Source: Gp1-AA145 sp963757135 (lineage in GTDB: Bacteria; Acidobacteriota; Terriglobia; Terriglobales; Acidobacteriaceae). Taken from it: 64,000 nt of DNA. The stretch covers positions 62,001-126,000 of the forward strand of contig CAVWQE010000006.1 of NCBI GenBank assembly GCA_963757135.1, written 5' to 3'. The notes under the pieces were generated by a model. That model worked only from the letters and a program-made list of their open reading frames with translations. It did no database searches and had not been told where the DNA came from. Below are positions 8,619 through 18,600 of this stretch, in pieces (position 1 is the stretch's first letter; each line of letters opens with the position of its first letter). Made by a program: the position numbers and the translations under genes.

Positions 8619-8777
8619 ATGTCCATAGCAGCAACATCTCAGAGGTGGATCGAGTTCTTTAGCACGATTCTCGGGGCTGTCATCGCGCTGATCTTAATCC
8701 CGCATACATCAGGTGTACTGCTGCTGTTCGGCGCGATATTGGTTGCTTTTTATCGCCTCTTAAGAAGTACCCGATGA
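8619..8777 (+). CDS. 52-residue single-pass membrane protein next to DR1
   Basis: The ATG at 8619 opens a frame whose product is one long hydrophobic helix pair (FFSTILGAVIALILIPHTSG, VLLLFGAILVAFYRLL) ending in basic residues. It sits between a full DR1 copy (8519-8588) and a DR1 module (8795-8825), like the 51-residue ORF at 2381-2536. A longer frame is open from 8382, but that part crosses the DR1 repeat and is unlikely to be coding. No family recognised. Confidence 0.4.
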   Translation: MSIAATSQRWIEFFSTILGAVIALILIPHTSGVLLLFGAILVAFYRLLRSTR

Positions 8778-8794
8778 GCCTAGCGGGGTGTCGA

Positions 8795-8825
8795 TTGACG
8801 CTAAATCTCCATGTCACTCGTTGAG
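8795..8825 (-). repeat. DR1 module B fragment
   Basis: TTGACGCTAAATCTCCATGT followed by CACTCGTTGAG is the reverse complement of module B. It lies about 40 bp upstream of the GH26-like gene. Confidence 0.6.
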
Positions 8826-8868
8826 GACGACTGACCTGGAGTTGAAGTTCGTCTTAGGAGTTATGGCC

Positions 8869-9780
8869 ATGAGAAACATTCTTGCCAGAGCCGCTCTAGC
8901 CGGCGTCGTAATTTTTGCTTCCAACGGTTGGCTCTTCGGCGCAGTAAATGCCAGTGGATCGTCCATTCTGGAGCCGGCAGCGGGCGCGTTGCTCGGACTG
9001 TACTATGGCGCCGGTAATTTGCCCCAGACCACGGCGAAGCTCGGCCGGACACCCCCCGTTCACCTCACTTACTACGCGTGGACCGACGACTGGACTGGCA
9101 CCATCACCCAAGCAGACTTGTCCGCCGGACGCATCCCTCTCGTCAATTGGGAACCCCACCAGATCGACTTCGCCAAGATCGTTGACGGAAGCCTTGATGC
9201 CACGATTGTAGCGCGTGCAAATGGGTCCAAAATACTGGGGAAGAAGTTCTTCCTCGACTTCGCAGCGGAGATGAACGGCGACGAGGCGTGGAGTAGCAAC
9301 AATGCACCCCTATACGTCGCCGCTTATCGACATATTCACGACATCTTCCTTGCTGCCGGCGCTACCAATGTGATCTGGGCATGGTGCCCAAACGTCACGG
9401 ACATCCGCGGAGGTAACCAGCACACGATGGACTACTACCCAGGCGATGCATACGTCGATTGGACCGGAGTAGATGGGTACAACTGGGGTACGACAAACGG
9501 TGGCTGGCAGACCTTCCAACAGGTTTTCTGGGAAATCTATCCACTCCTTGCAGCCAAGAAAAAGCCGATCATGATTGGAGAAATGTCTTGCGCTCAAGCG
9601 GGGGGAGACAAAGGCAAGTGGATCGATGAGATCATTCCCACTCTCCGCGCCCATTTTCCGCTCATCAAATGTCTCGTCTGGTTCGACATCAACAAGGAAG
9701 CCGATTGGCGCATCAGTTCGTCTCCCGAATCGGAAGCGGCGTTCATTCGCATGGCAAAAGATTCTTATTTTAATCGGTAG
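8869..9780 (+). CDS. Secreted GH26-like beta-mannanase
   Basis: About 303 residues. AGGAG at 8856-8860 is 8 nt before the ATG at 8869, so I prefer that start to the ATG at 8863. A signal peptide (ILARAALAGVVIFASNGWLF) leads to a TIM-barrel glycoside hydrolase. 'FFLDFAAEMNGDEAW' carries the acid/base Glu, 'NVIWAWCPNVTDIRGG' and 'DYYPGDAYVDWTGVDGYNWG' are the substrate-cleft strands, and 'KPIMIGEMSCAQ' carries the nucleophile Glu. This pattern fits family 26 (ManB) endo-beta-1,4-mannanases, which cleave plant mannans outside the inner membrane. GH113 or GH5-like families are less likely alternatives. It appears to be a single gene. Confidence 0.75.
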   Translation: MRNILARAALAGVVIFASNGWLFGAVNASGSSILEPAAGALLGLYYGAGNLPQTTAKLGRTPPVHLTYYAWTDDWTGTITQADLSAGRIPLVNWEPHQIDFAKIVDGSLDATIVARANGSKILGKKFFLDFAAEMNGDEAWSSNNAPLYVAAYRHIHDIFLAAGATNVIWAWCPNVTDIRGGNQHTMDYYPGDAYVDWTGVDGYNWGTTNGGWQTFQQVFWEIYPLLAAKKKPIMIGEMSCAQAGGDKGKWIDEIIPTLRAHFPLIKCLVWFDINKEADWRISSSPESEAAFIRMAKDSYFNR

Positions 9781-10165
9781 AATTTTGGACACGCAGCGGC
9801 TTGCAAATTCTATTCTCCGAGCAACTGTGGCGACTCTTGAGGGACATTGCAGCAGTCGGATATCGGGAGTGTCCTTCGTCGCACTTGTGTCCGTCGAACT
9901 GGACGGGCAAGGCACTGGCTCACAAAGCCAACGTCACCATATCAAAGAGCTACAACACCCTAAACGACTTCCATTTCGACTTCAAACCTACGAAACTCAA
10001 GCATGCCCAATCTGTCGCCTTGTTCTACGAGGGACTGAACCGTCTGCCACCGACGTTCATGTACTTCAAGCTCTGCAAAAACGACGTGAACAAGTCGTAT
10101 TTCCGGCAACTCCCAGATGGAGAGCTGTGATGAATGGCTCCGAACTTATTCTTCCGTTCCTGTAG
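9781..10165. other. No recognisable gene
   Basis: A plus-strand frame (9801-10130) is open and gives 'SYNTLNDFHFDFKPTKLKHA' and similar stretches, but I recognise no family and see no start signal. It may be a decayed gene. It leads into the CpaF remnant. Confidence 0.3.
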
Positions 10166-10420
10166 CCGATCGAGAACCTAATTCTTGATTCCGAGAGCAG
10201 CGAGATCATGCTCAACGGATCGGATCGCATTTCCATAGAGAAGCACGGACAGATTCAGCTACTAACCGATGTGTCGATCAGTCAAAAGTCTCTTGAAGTG
10301 GCCGTCCGCAACATTGCACGTCGACTGGGGGACAATTTTTCAGAAGAGAAGCCGATTGTCGATTCACGGCTTCGGGATGGCAGCCGAGTGGCCGCAGTCC
10401 TGCCCCGTTTCGGCGCGCGT
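10166..10420 (+). pseudogene. CpaF/TadA-type secretion ATPase, N-terminal remnant
   Basis: The frame reads 'PIENLILDSESSEIMLNGSD', 'RISIEKHGQIQLLTDVSISQ', 'KSLEVAVRNIARRLGD' and 'PIVDSRLRDGSRVAAVLP'. This closely follows the N-terminal domain of CpaF/VirB11-like ATPases, which power Tad pilus assembly (family pattern: ...IMINGPD.I.IEK.G....., then DARLPDGSRV.A..PP). The stretch starts right after an in-frame stop and loses the family pattern after 'VAAVLP', before the TLTIRKF strand. The Walker motifs of the catalytic domain are absent. No tad genes are nearby, so this is a stranded fragment. Confidence 0.65.
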
Positions 10421-10696
10421 TACTCGGAAGGGTCGGCTGCTTCGCATTCTCGATGCCGATAAATTTCTGCAATGCTATCTGCTTTCGAGGGGGGCCGTTG
10501 GATGAGTCAGATAGAGGGGTATCACCAGTTACCGCCAAGTCGATTGTGAGATCAGCTTGAGTCTCAATGGCCCGGCGGAAGAAACACAGCGGCGATTTTT
10601 CGAAAAAATCCGATCCTCCAGCCGCGAAACGAGCTTTCCTAGTAGCCGCACAGCAAGGTTGATTCATCGTTAATTGAGAACCAGAGAAGCGTGAAA

Positions 10697-12198
10697 CTAA
10701 TGAGACGGAAATTCAATCACCGCGAATTGTGGCGGCGGCTCTCGGTATTCCATTAAGCGGACGTGATCCGCCGACAGTCTAGTCTGGCTTTGAAACATCG
10801 GCTGCGGGTTGCTTAGTATGACCGGAGTGCCAGGGCACAGCCCATTAGCATATCGGTATTGATCGCCGTCCAAATTCGACGGTGATGCATAGATATGGAA
10901 AGTTTGTATCGGGTCAATATCAAACTCAGCAGGGTCGGAACCGTTCCGCTCCCACGCCCGCGCCATTACCCCTGGTACGGGACGAGCTTCATTCTTACCG
11001 AGTGGGCAAGTATTCGCTGACAGATCGGTGCTAATTAAGAAAGATTCAGGCCTGCGCATTGGGGCTATGCAGTTCAGTTCAGTCAGGTAGCCCCATCCAC
11101 CGGAACAGACGCCCACACCAGCCAATTCGAACCTACCATTGGGAATCACAAATTCCCGTTGATTCTGGTCGCGATAGAGCGTGTACGCCAGCGATACACG
11201 CAGAGCGATGCTAGCGTCGCGCATCCGATCAAACAAACGCCTTTTGAGGGTGAAGTCCAATGTGGCGCCCCCTTGTTCCGGATAAAAGACCCGAGTTGGC
11301 AAGGACCATCCTGAATTCCATGATGCAATACCCGGAGCATCCAGTTCGAATAAGACGCCGTTAGCCCTGACGATCGAATCTGGACCAAGTCCGGCAATGC
11401 TTACGGGAATGCGTATTTGGACATCCTTCTCGGTGACGGGAACACCCGCAAAATTTTTTCCAGGCAGCAGAGTGAGTTCAAATGGCGCCTTTTTTCCTGA
11501 AGCTATGGGCGGATACTCGTGGGCAACAATTGCGCGATAGGGCGTCGCCACCAAGATGAGAAGCAGAACGCCTCCAAGAGCAACAATCAACCACCGCGCG
11601 GTCGAGGTCCTTCGCCTGGCATACTGCAGGACGATCACCAGTATGCAAGTCGCGATGAACAGGAGCTCGCTTATGTTGTCGGCAGGTCCCGAAAAGCTCG
11701 AACTGGGAGTGTAGTTTGAGAGCACTCCCATACCAATGGCGTAAAGCACAATGAGCATCAGTACCAATAGCGCCTGAATTATCGTTGGCGTGATAACTGC
11801 TAGCGTCACAGCCGCCATGAGCGGCAAGCACAGCATCAACTGTATCCATAGCAGCCCGGGGAAGTAATGACTAGGATGGAAGCCAGCTCGCCGAAGCAGC
11901 ACAACCTGGCGCTCCATTCGTAGGGTCGAGTGATCCAGAATTGGCGGTCACCGACCAAAGATTCCGCCTGGACTACTCGAAGAATTAGGAACGCCCAAGC
12001 AACAGGAAGGGCGACATACACTACCCCAGGCAGGAATTTGTATTCGAACCAACCGCCCGCTACGCCAACTAATTCCTCAGGCAAAACCCAACTGCGCATG
12101 GCATTCCATCCAAACGCAGCAAGCAGGCCGATTGAAGTCACGATCTCGGGCCAAAAGCGACGAACGTCTTTCAGGAAAATGTGGCTGACCTGTTTCAT
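10697..12198 (-). pseudogene. ABC-2 type permease, frameshifted
   Basis: The N-terminal 100 residues (MKQVSHIFLKDVRRFWPEIV... then FWITRPYEW, the usual 'FW.TRP' motif of ABC-2 permeases) run in one frame. The continuation (LLWIQLMLCLPLMAAVTLAV and about 370 more residues with further membrane helices) runs in another. The switch falls between 11845 and 11915. The first ATG (12198) overlaps the ATPase stop by 4 bp, so the pair was translationally coupled. With the GntR regulator this forms a regulator-ATPase-permease operon. The rest of the frame is long and clean, so the lesion is recent or a sequencing error. Confidence 0.7.
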
Positions 12199-13109
12199 AT
12201 CCGCGACTCCTGAGCCTGCAGACGCCCCGCCTTGGCCATTACCAGGAAAATCGACCGCAGCGACATGGGCGAAAACGTTACACTGCGGGCGACCCCGAGC
12301 ACTTGCCGAATTCGCTGGTTTGTTTTGTCCTGGTCGAAGCTGGTTTCAACAAAACGGACCACAGCGGCAGAAGAATTCAACTGCATCCAGGTCTCCGGCA
12401 CATTGGCCGGCAAGGATGGCGGCGCGTCAAAGGTCAATTCGACTTCGCGAAAACGCTCAGACAGAGTGCTCAATTCTTCCGATACTCGAAGTTCACCGCG
12501 CTCCAGGTACCCGATGTGACTGGCGAAGCTTTCAATCTCGCCCAGATCGTGCGATGAAATAAATGATGTCGACTCCTCGGCGCGCTCGAGCAAACCCTGG
12601 ATCAGTTCATCGCGAACGAGCGGATCAAGTCCGGTGAAGGGCTCATCAAGCACAATCAGCTTGGGATGGAAAGCAAGCGCGCTGGCCAGCGCCGCCTTCA
12701 TTCGCATTCCGCGCGAGAGCTTATTCAGCTTACGGTCCAGCGGAAGCTCGAACTGACGAATGAGGGCGCGCTCAAGGTCTCGATCCCACGACGGGTAAAA
12801 CGGGCGCAGGAAATCGAAAAGCGATCCTACGCGCATCCAGTCAGGAAGTTTCTGGTTCTCAGAAACGTAACCGATCGAGGAGAAGAGGCTGCCTCTTAGT
12901 TCTGTCGATTTGTTGCCCATCATTTCCGCCGATCCGCTGCTCGGCTTGAGAATATTCATGAGGACCTTTATAGCCGTGGTCTTGCCAGCACCATTCGGGC
13001 CGACAAGGGCGTAGATCGCGTTATCGGGAACTGTAAGATCGAGATCACGCAAAGCTTCCACGCTGCGAAAGCGCTTCGTGAGATTTTCGGTGTGTATAGG
13101 GTTGTTCAT
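12195..13109 (-). CDS. ABC transporter ATP-binding subunit (YtrB-like)
   Basis: 304 residues from the ATG at 13109, which overlaps the GntR stop by 4 bp (the frame is open to 13160). Motifs: Walker A 'GPNGAGKTT', signature 'LSRGMRMK' (in place of LSGGQ), Walker B 'LIVLDEPFTGLDP', H-loop 'SSHDLGEIE'. This is the nucleotide-binding subunit for the downstream ABC-2 permease. YtrA-regulated ABC systems of this layout in Firmicutes and Acidobacteria respond to cell-wall stress or peptide antibiotics; the substrate here is unknown. The C-terminal 80 residues are the usual small regulatory extension of this subfamily. Confidence 0.85.
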   Translation of the reverse strand: MNNPIHTENLTKRFRSVEALRDLDLTVPDNAIYALVGPNGAGKTTAIKVLMNILKPSSGSAEMMGNKSTELRGSLFSSIGYVSENQKLPDWMRVGSLFDFLRPFYPSWDRDLERALIRQFELPLDRKLNKLSRGMRMKAALASALAFHPKLIVLDEPFTGLDPLVRDELIQGLLERAEESTSFISSHDLGEIESFASHIGYLERGELRVSEELSTLSERFREVELTFDAPPSLPANVPETWMQLNSSAAVVRFVETSFDQDKTNQRIRQVLGVARSVTFSPMSLRSIFLVMAKAGRLQAQESRI

Positions 13110-13519
13110 CTCTTGCGGCGGCCTCCGGGACTTAGCCCTGTGGAATCCAGTCGCTTCCAATGCTCCAAAATAGTTTGTGATATTTCCGGCAAAGTAATTC
13201 CAAGTTTTTTTGCTTCCACTACGAGTTCTTCAATTTCGTTCTCTAACAGTTGATTTCTCTGGCTGTTTGTGGAGGTGGGCAGCACTGCAACAACAGTTCC
13301 GATTCCTGGCCGCGTCTCTAACAGACCGTCTGCAATTAGTTGCGTTATGACCTTGTGAGCGGTGTTGGGGTTTATTTTCAATTCCCGGCTAAGGACTCGT
13401 ACTGAGGGAAAGGCGTCGCCTTCCCGAAGCTGGCGCGAAATGATTGCCTTTTTTGAGGCGTAGACAACCTGCTCATAAAGTGAGACGCCGGGCCGGAATG
13501 CCACTCGAAATGGGATCAT
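13106..13519 (-). CDS. GntR-family (YtrA subfamily) transcriptional regulator
   Basis: 137 residues from the ATG at 13519. The N-terminal winged helix contains 'SLYEQVVYASKKAIISRQLR', 'GDAFPSVRVLSRELKINPNT' and 'AHKVITQLIADGLLETRPGI', then 'GTVVA'. A short C-terminal helical part takes the place of a large effector domain, which defines the YtrA subfamily. It is the first gene of a three-gene operon with the ABC ATPase and permease, each overlapping the next by 4 bp. A 6-7-6 inverted repeat (13530-13548) lies just upstream and is the probable autoregulatory operator. The frame is open to 13618, but that part has no support. Confidence 0.85.
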   Translation of the reverse strand: MIPFRVAFRPGVSLYEQVVYASKKAIISRQLREGDAFPSVRVLSRELKINPNTAHKVITQLIADGLLETRPGIGTVVAVLPTSTNSQRNQLLENEIEELVVEAKKLGITLPEISQTILEHWKRLDSTGLSPGGRRKR

Positions 13520-13529
13520 ATTGCGGCGT

Positions 13530-13548
13530 GTACTATAACATCTAGTAC
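13530..13548. promoter_or_regulatory. Putative YtrA-type operator
   Basis: GTACTA-N7-TAGTAC, a perfect 6-bp inverted repeat separated by 7 bp, 10 bp upstream of the GntR start codon and overlapping a TATAGT sequence that could be a -10 box. The same 6-7-6 layout occurs before the other GntR gene (63685-63703). Confidence 0.6.
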
Positions 13549-13619
13549 GGCTTCGAGGAAGTGTTTCCGGGCAAATACGAATACATTGGCAAATCTGGCG
13601 ATTACGCTTGACGCCCACT

Positions 13620-14285
13620 GTGCTTTACAACAATTGAAAACTCATTTCCGAGGGTCTATCCAGGGCGAGGGTGGGAGCGATTTGCCGTCGGGAGACATAA
13701 CCCTTCAATCGAATGACCCTGATTTTTGGCTGCCTCGAAGGTTGGGTTGGGAACCCACCTGAGTGCGCCTCATTGCGTTCTGTTCCCGTCACAAGGGCGT
13801 CACAAGCCCCAATTTCGTGCCTTTTCCGCCCAGGAGTTCCGGAGTCTCTAATGCGAGAGAACCCGCGTCCGACGCGACTTTTGTGATGGTGCCGGGGGGG
13901 AGTTGAACCCCCAAGGTGCTAAGCACCGGCGGATTTTGAGGGAATGAAAGTGATTCCGTTCCAGTACTACTGATTACTCGTGAGTGCGTCCGACGCGGGC
14001 CCGAACAAAATTCAATTGCGCTCGAATACCCCTGCGTACTATTCAGTGCGCCCTCTTCCCGTCACCACGGCGTCACAAGCTCTGAATTTCCGGGATTACA
14101 GGTCCGTAAAACTACTCGGCGCCACATCTGTGTCTGGAGCGATCCACCCTGTTACACGCACTATCCGGCAGCTTCTAATTCCTGGACACGATCCTTTCAT
14201 CCCAGACCAGAGAGGGTATGGGGGAATTGAAGCCGACTCGCATTCATCATCGGACTCCAATAACGCAAATTGCAGAAGGTCCGGG
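13620..14285. other. Intergenic region with tRNA-Leu remnant and a short direct repeat
   Basis: No convincing gene. Besides the tRNA-Leu 3' half it holds two related segments near 13788 and 14058 (TCCCGTCACAAGGGCGTCAC and TCCCGTCACCACGGCGTCAC, each followed by AAG). They resemble the debris often found beside integrase att sites. Confidence 0.4.
13887..13940 (-). pseudogene. tRNA-Leu(CAA) 3' half remnant
   Basis: The minus strand reads CTCAAAATCC (anticodon loop with CAA), then a long variable arm GGTGC-TTA-GCACC, a T-arm GGGGG-TTCAACT-CCCCC, and CCGGCACCA at the 3' end. A long variable arm marks class II tRNAs, and CAA decodes Leu. Upstream of the anticodon (above 13940) no D-arm or acceptor strand is found, and the 3' acceptor strand is two nucleotides short. 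This is therefore a partial copy and not a working gene. Such 3' halves typically mark an att site left by an integrase that uses tRNA-Leu. Confidence 0.6.
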
Positions 14286-15431
14286 TCAGGGCGAGGAATC
14301 TGGCTTGCCGAGTTGGAGGATCACAGCGGCGTCGCTCTTCTGATGAAGTTCGCGAGTCTTGGCAAACTCCGCTTTGGCCCTTTCAGCCTGCCCAGTTTTT
14401 TGGTACAACCTCCCCAACCGATAATGTGCATCAGGCTGAGTCGGATCTAATTTCTCTGCACGTTCATACGCTTCGATCGCCGCCACATATTGTTTCTGCT
14501 GCGCACGTATCTCGCCCAAATCCATATAGGCGATGCGAATATCTTTCCTTTGATGAATGGACCTTTCTAGCAATGTGGCCGCGCTTTCGAGATGGTCACG
14601 CTTCAGCTCAATGTCTCCGAGATAAGCAAGCGATTGCGCGTGAGCGGGGCTGATGGTCAACTCCGCCTCGAATTCGCTCTTCGCTTCGTCGTATCGGTGC
14701 GACTTCCAATACAAGTATCCAAGACCAAAATGAATTTCTGGTTCCTGGGGCGAAATTTTTATGGCATCCTGAAACTCGGCAATGGCTCGATCAGTACGTT
14801 GCAGGCCATCGAGCGCCTCGCCCATGAGAATATGTGTCGCCGCGGAATCGGGATTCTGCTGCACGATTTTCTGGAACTGCTCTTCGGCACAGGCGTAGTT
14901 TTTGGTTTCCAGGCAACTTTGAGCGAGGGTTTGACGAAGCGCGATGTTCTCTGGCTCAGAAGCAACCAACGGTTCGAGATAAGCAATCGCTTCTGAAAAT
15001 CGTTTTGAGCCGTAAAAGCTCATGCCCAGCAAAGTACGTGCCTGCACGCTGGAAGAGTCCGATTTAAGGGCTGCTTTCAGCGGCATAATTGCAGACGCGA
15101 AACGGCCGTCCTTAAATTCGGCCAAGCCCAGGTTGAGTTGAATTCCCGGTAGCTTTGGGTTCAGAGCTAGCGCCTTCTTGTAGGCGGCAGCAGCTTCGGT
15201 GTACTTTTCTTGTCGCGAAAGATCGATGCCCAGGCTGGCGAAAGCTGCTGCATCTGTTGGATTTTCTACCGTTATTTGGTGCCAGATTTGCGCTGCATCG
15301 GCAAATCTTCCCTGCTGTTCAAGATTCATTGCCACAGAAGGCAATGCTGCCTGCGCAGCAAGCGCCACGGTCGCCAAAAGGATGGCGAGCAGCAATTGCT
15401 CGATGGCCGATATTTTGATGGAACTAGGCAT
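14286..15431 (-). CDS. Secreted TPR protein
   Basis: About 381 residues from Met at 15431, which opens a signal peptide (IEQLLLAILLATVALAAQAA); the frame extends to 15557 without support. The mature part is about nine tetratricopeptide repeats with the canonical W-LG-Y-A-F-A-P spacing ('AASLGIDLSRQEKYTEAAAAY', 'LNLGLAEFKDGRFASAIMPL', 'LGYLYWKSHRYDEAKSEFEA'). TPR arrays bind peptide partners. In Acidobacteria such proteins often sit next to TonB receptors, as this one does (receptor 1 upstream, with a terminator between them), and as the second TPR protein at 33990 does. Confidence 0.75.
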   Translation of the reverse strand: MPSSIKISAIEQLLLAILLATVALAAQAALPSVAMNLEQQGRFADAAQIWHQITVENPTDAAAFASLGIDLSRQEKYTEAAAAYKKALALNPKLPGIQLNLGLAEFKDGRFASAIMPLKAALKSDSSSVQARTLLGMSFYGSKRFSEAIAYLEPLVASEPENIALRQTLAQSCLETKNYACAEEQFQKIVQQNPDSAATHILMGEALDGLQRTDRAIAEFQDAIKISPQEPEIHFGLGYLYWKSHRYDEAKSEFEAELTISPAHAQSLAYLGDIELKRDHLESAATLLERSIHQRKDIRIAYMDLGEIRAQQKQYVAAIEAYERAEKLDPTQPDAHYRLGRLYQKTGQAERAKAEFAKTRELHQKSDAAVILQLGKPDSSP

Positions 15432-15556
15432 AGCTGGCAACGCAGTAAGCTTCCCGATAGCGAAATCATCGCACAAAGCCCCTACTCTGTTTCGCCTCCG
15501 TGCCGCTTTTGAGACACAACTCGGCTCTGCGGTTTCAGATTCAGCATCTCTGCACA

Positions 15557-15590
15557 AATAAAATCGCCCCGCCTAATACAAAGCGGGGCG
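15557..15590 (-). terminator. Rho-independent terminator after TonB receptor 1
   Basis: On the minus strand CGCCCCGC-N10-GCGGGGCG is followed by ATTTTATTT, an 8-bp GC stem with a U-rich tail. It lies about 20 bp after the receptor stop and separates the receptor from the TPR gene. Confidence 0.85.
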
Positions 15591-15610
15591 AGAACTAACA
15601 GGTGCGAAAG

Positions 15611-18600
15611 CTAGAAGATCAGCTTCGCCCCCAGTTGGAATTCGCGGGCATCGAAGGCAGAAGTTATCTGGCCAAAGTTTCCCGAACCGAAATTGTTACT
15701 AAAGCCGCCATTCTGTCCCCCTCCTCCGAATTGCGTGTGGTTCCACGCATTGAAGGCATCGGCACGGAACTCGAAGCGAGATCCTCTGGATTCGCTGATG
15801 ATGAAGGTCTTGAACAGCGATAGATTCCAGTCGTCGCGACCCGGTCCACGAAGGGCATCAAAGCCAAGATTCCCCCAAGTCCCAGGAGCGGGAAGTGAAA
15901 ATGCACCAGGGTTGACCCACTGAATGCCCGTGACTTGTTGCGAAGTGGGATCGACCACCGGTGTCTTGGGATAGGAGACGCTCCCCGTCAGATTTGGACG
16001 GTTAGCCACATCGCCGCCAGGGAAGATGCTGGCCACGTTGCTACCATTAATGCCCAAGTTGTACGGAGTACCCGATTCCATGGTGATGATGCCGGACAGC
16101 TGCCATCCGCCTACAACTGACTTCATAACGCGGCTGGTGCTGTTTCGCGCAATCGGAATGTCGTAAATGAAGTTGATGAGCGCGACGTGGGTACGGTCGA
16201 AGACCGATGGCCCGACGTCGTATTTCCAACCCAAATACGGATTGGTGACGTAATTCAGGTCAAAACCGTTTCCACCGTTGCCAGTCGTCGGGTCAATCGA
16301 CCGTGAGAGAGTATAGGCAACCTGCAGCTGAAGGTCACGTGTAACCCTACCCCGCAGCTCGGTTTGCAGCGAATTGTAATGCGAGTTGCCGCCGTTGAAA
16401 GCCTGTTTGATGGAGGTGTAGCCCTGGTAGGGGATGGCTCCATTGAATGCCGGTTGAGTGCCACTGCAATTCGAGGACTGCTGCAAGCAAGGTAGCAGGC
16501 CTTGAGGCGGCAGGTCGAGTTCTTGCCAGTAGCTCTGATGTCTGTCAACGCTGCCGACATAAGAGACAGAAAGGACAGCATTGGCCGCAATCTGTTGCTG
16601 AACGCCTGCACTGTATTGAGATACGCGGGGCGTCGGGTAATAGCCGCTGATACCGACGACGCCTGCCGGCACGATCGGAACAGTGACGGTTCCCCCCGCC
16701 CAAGTATTATGAGGGTTGGAGAGAAGCACATTCGTTGTGCCCAGAGAGTATCCGAACGGAGGATTGGTGGCGCCGTTATACATATCGTTGCCCTGAATGC
16801 GCTCATACATAAGGCCGTAGCCGCCACGAACAATCGTTTTGCCAGAGCCGAAAAGGTCATACGCAAAGCCGAGGCGTGGTCCGAAGTTCAACCAGCTATC
16901 TTTGCCGAGACCTTTGGGAACTCCGTTCTTACCCGAGAACCCCATTCCGTTCAGGTAGAACTGATAACCCTGTAGCGACGCGATCGGACTTGCACCCAAG
17001 CCAGGGCTAGTGGATGCAATCTGAGTATCGCTCGCGTCTGTCCATTGAGGCAGGTTAGCGGGATCGTAGAGGTTGGGATAGAAGTTCGTCTGGTTTCCAT
17101 TGGCCTCGTAAGTGTGCGGAATTCCATCCCAGCGCAGCCCGAGGTTAAGTGTCAATCGACGGGTTGCGCGCCAGTTATCCTGGAAATAGGCATGCGGGGA
17201 AATGGCATTCCAATAGCCTGTTCCCTTGTAAGCATTCTCGGCATAATGCTGTGCATCGCCGAGAATGAAATCTGCGTAGTCGAACCCGCAGTTCGTGGTT
17301 TGAGAATTGCAACCCGCCCCCGGACTGGTGGCCGAGCCATCGAAGGAGAAGCCACCCTGCGTTTCCGCAAAGTAATCTTGAACCTTCTTGTAGATTGACC
17401 AGCCACCGCCGAACTTGAACTGATGAGATCCCCTAGTCCAGGAAAGATCATCCCGAACCTGGTAGTCATCAGCGGTATTGTTCCAGGGCAGCCAGTTCAC
17501 GGTGTAGTTAGATCCCACCGCTTGTGCCAAGTGAATATCCGGAATGCGGTTATCTACGTTGTCTCCAGTGAAGATGCGATTGAAAGTGAACCCAGTGGGC
17601 GCTTGGAAGACGCCCTGGGGCAGGATGTGAATCCTGTTGCCGTTATAGTTAAACGCAACTTCATTCAACAAATTCGGACGAATCAAATTCGTCGCATGAA
17701 TCACGTAACTGTAAGAAGGATTGTTGAAGGTGTTGCCGATACTCGGAACGTTGTCTCCGCTCCACTGAGTAGTTCCATAGGTTTGTATCGCCTGGTCGGC
17801 GATGAAGTGACCAAAAACGGAGAACTTGTCCGTGAACGTGTGATCCACACGAACAATCTCTTCCTTCCCGGTCGTGGGTTGATTAGCGCCACCGATGAAA
17901 GTCCAGGCATTGCTTGGTTTGGGGAATATTCCTGCGCCCAGCAAAGCAGCAGCATTGGGGTCAACCAAACAACTGGGAATTACATTGCCTGGGAAAGGAC
18001 TGCCAGGTGCGGGAAAGGAAGCGCACCCTCCTGCGGCAGCGAGAGCAGCGATGTTGGATGGGGCCACCACGGCAATCGGGTTTCCATTTGCAGCAGTCGC
18101 CGGCAAGGCGACGCCTGTACCCGGGCCGTTTGCGTCAGGGTAAATACTGGCTAAAGGCGTGTTCACATTAAACAGACCGCCTTTGACATAGCGGCGCCAC
18201 TCCATGTTATAGAAGAAGAACGTCTTGGGATTTTCGGTGTGCTTGAATGCAACCGGCCCGCCGACGTTGAAGCCCCAGTCATTGAAACGCAGTTCTTGCA
18301 CTTTGTTGGGAGCAGGATTGAAATAGTTGCGCGCATCGAACGCGTCATTCCGGCCGTAGTAGAAAGCTTCAGCATGGAGCTTCTTGGTGCCGGATTTGAT
18401 GACCATGCTGATCGTGCCTGCTGACGACAATCCATATTCTGCGCTGTAATTGGACGTCAGCGTACGGAACTCGGCGATTGCGTCCATTGAGGGCAGAACG
18501 TCAGCACCACCGCCGCCCCCGCGATCGGCAGCTTCGCCGCCATCAACCAACCAAAGATTGTGAACCACTCGTTGTCCATTGAAGCTCACGTTGAAATCAC

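Noticed and set aside
513..8825. DR1 copies as a CRISPR array
   Set aside because: Copies are irregularly spaced, occur in both orientations, differ in length and flank unrelated genes; no cas genes are present.
13887..13975. A complete tRNA-Leu gene
   Set aside because: No D-arm or 5' acceptor strand pairs with the 3' half in the sequence above 13940, and the acceptor side is two bases short.
13980..14653. Two plus-strand frames (13980-14450, 14270-14653) near the TPR gene
   Set aside because: They largely overlap the TPR gene on the other strand or att-like debris and show no protein-like pattern.
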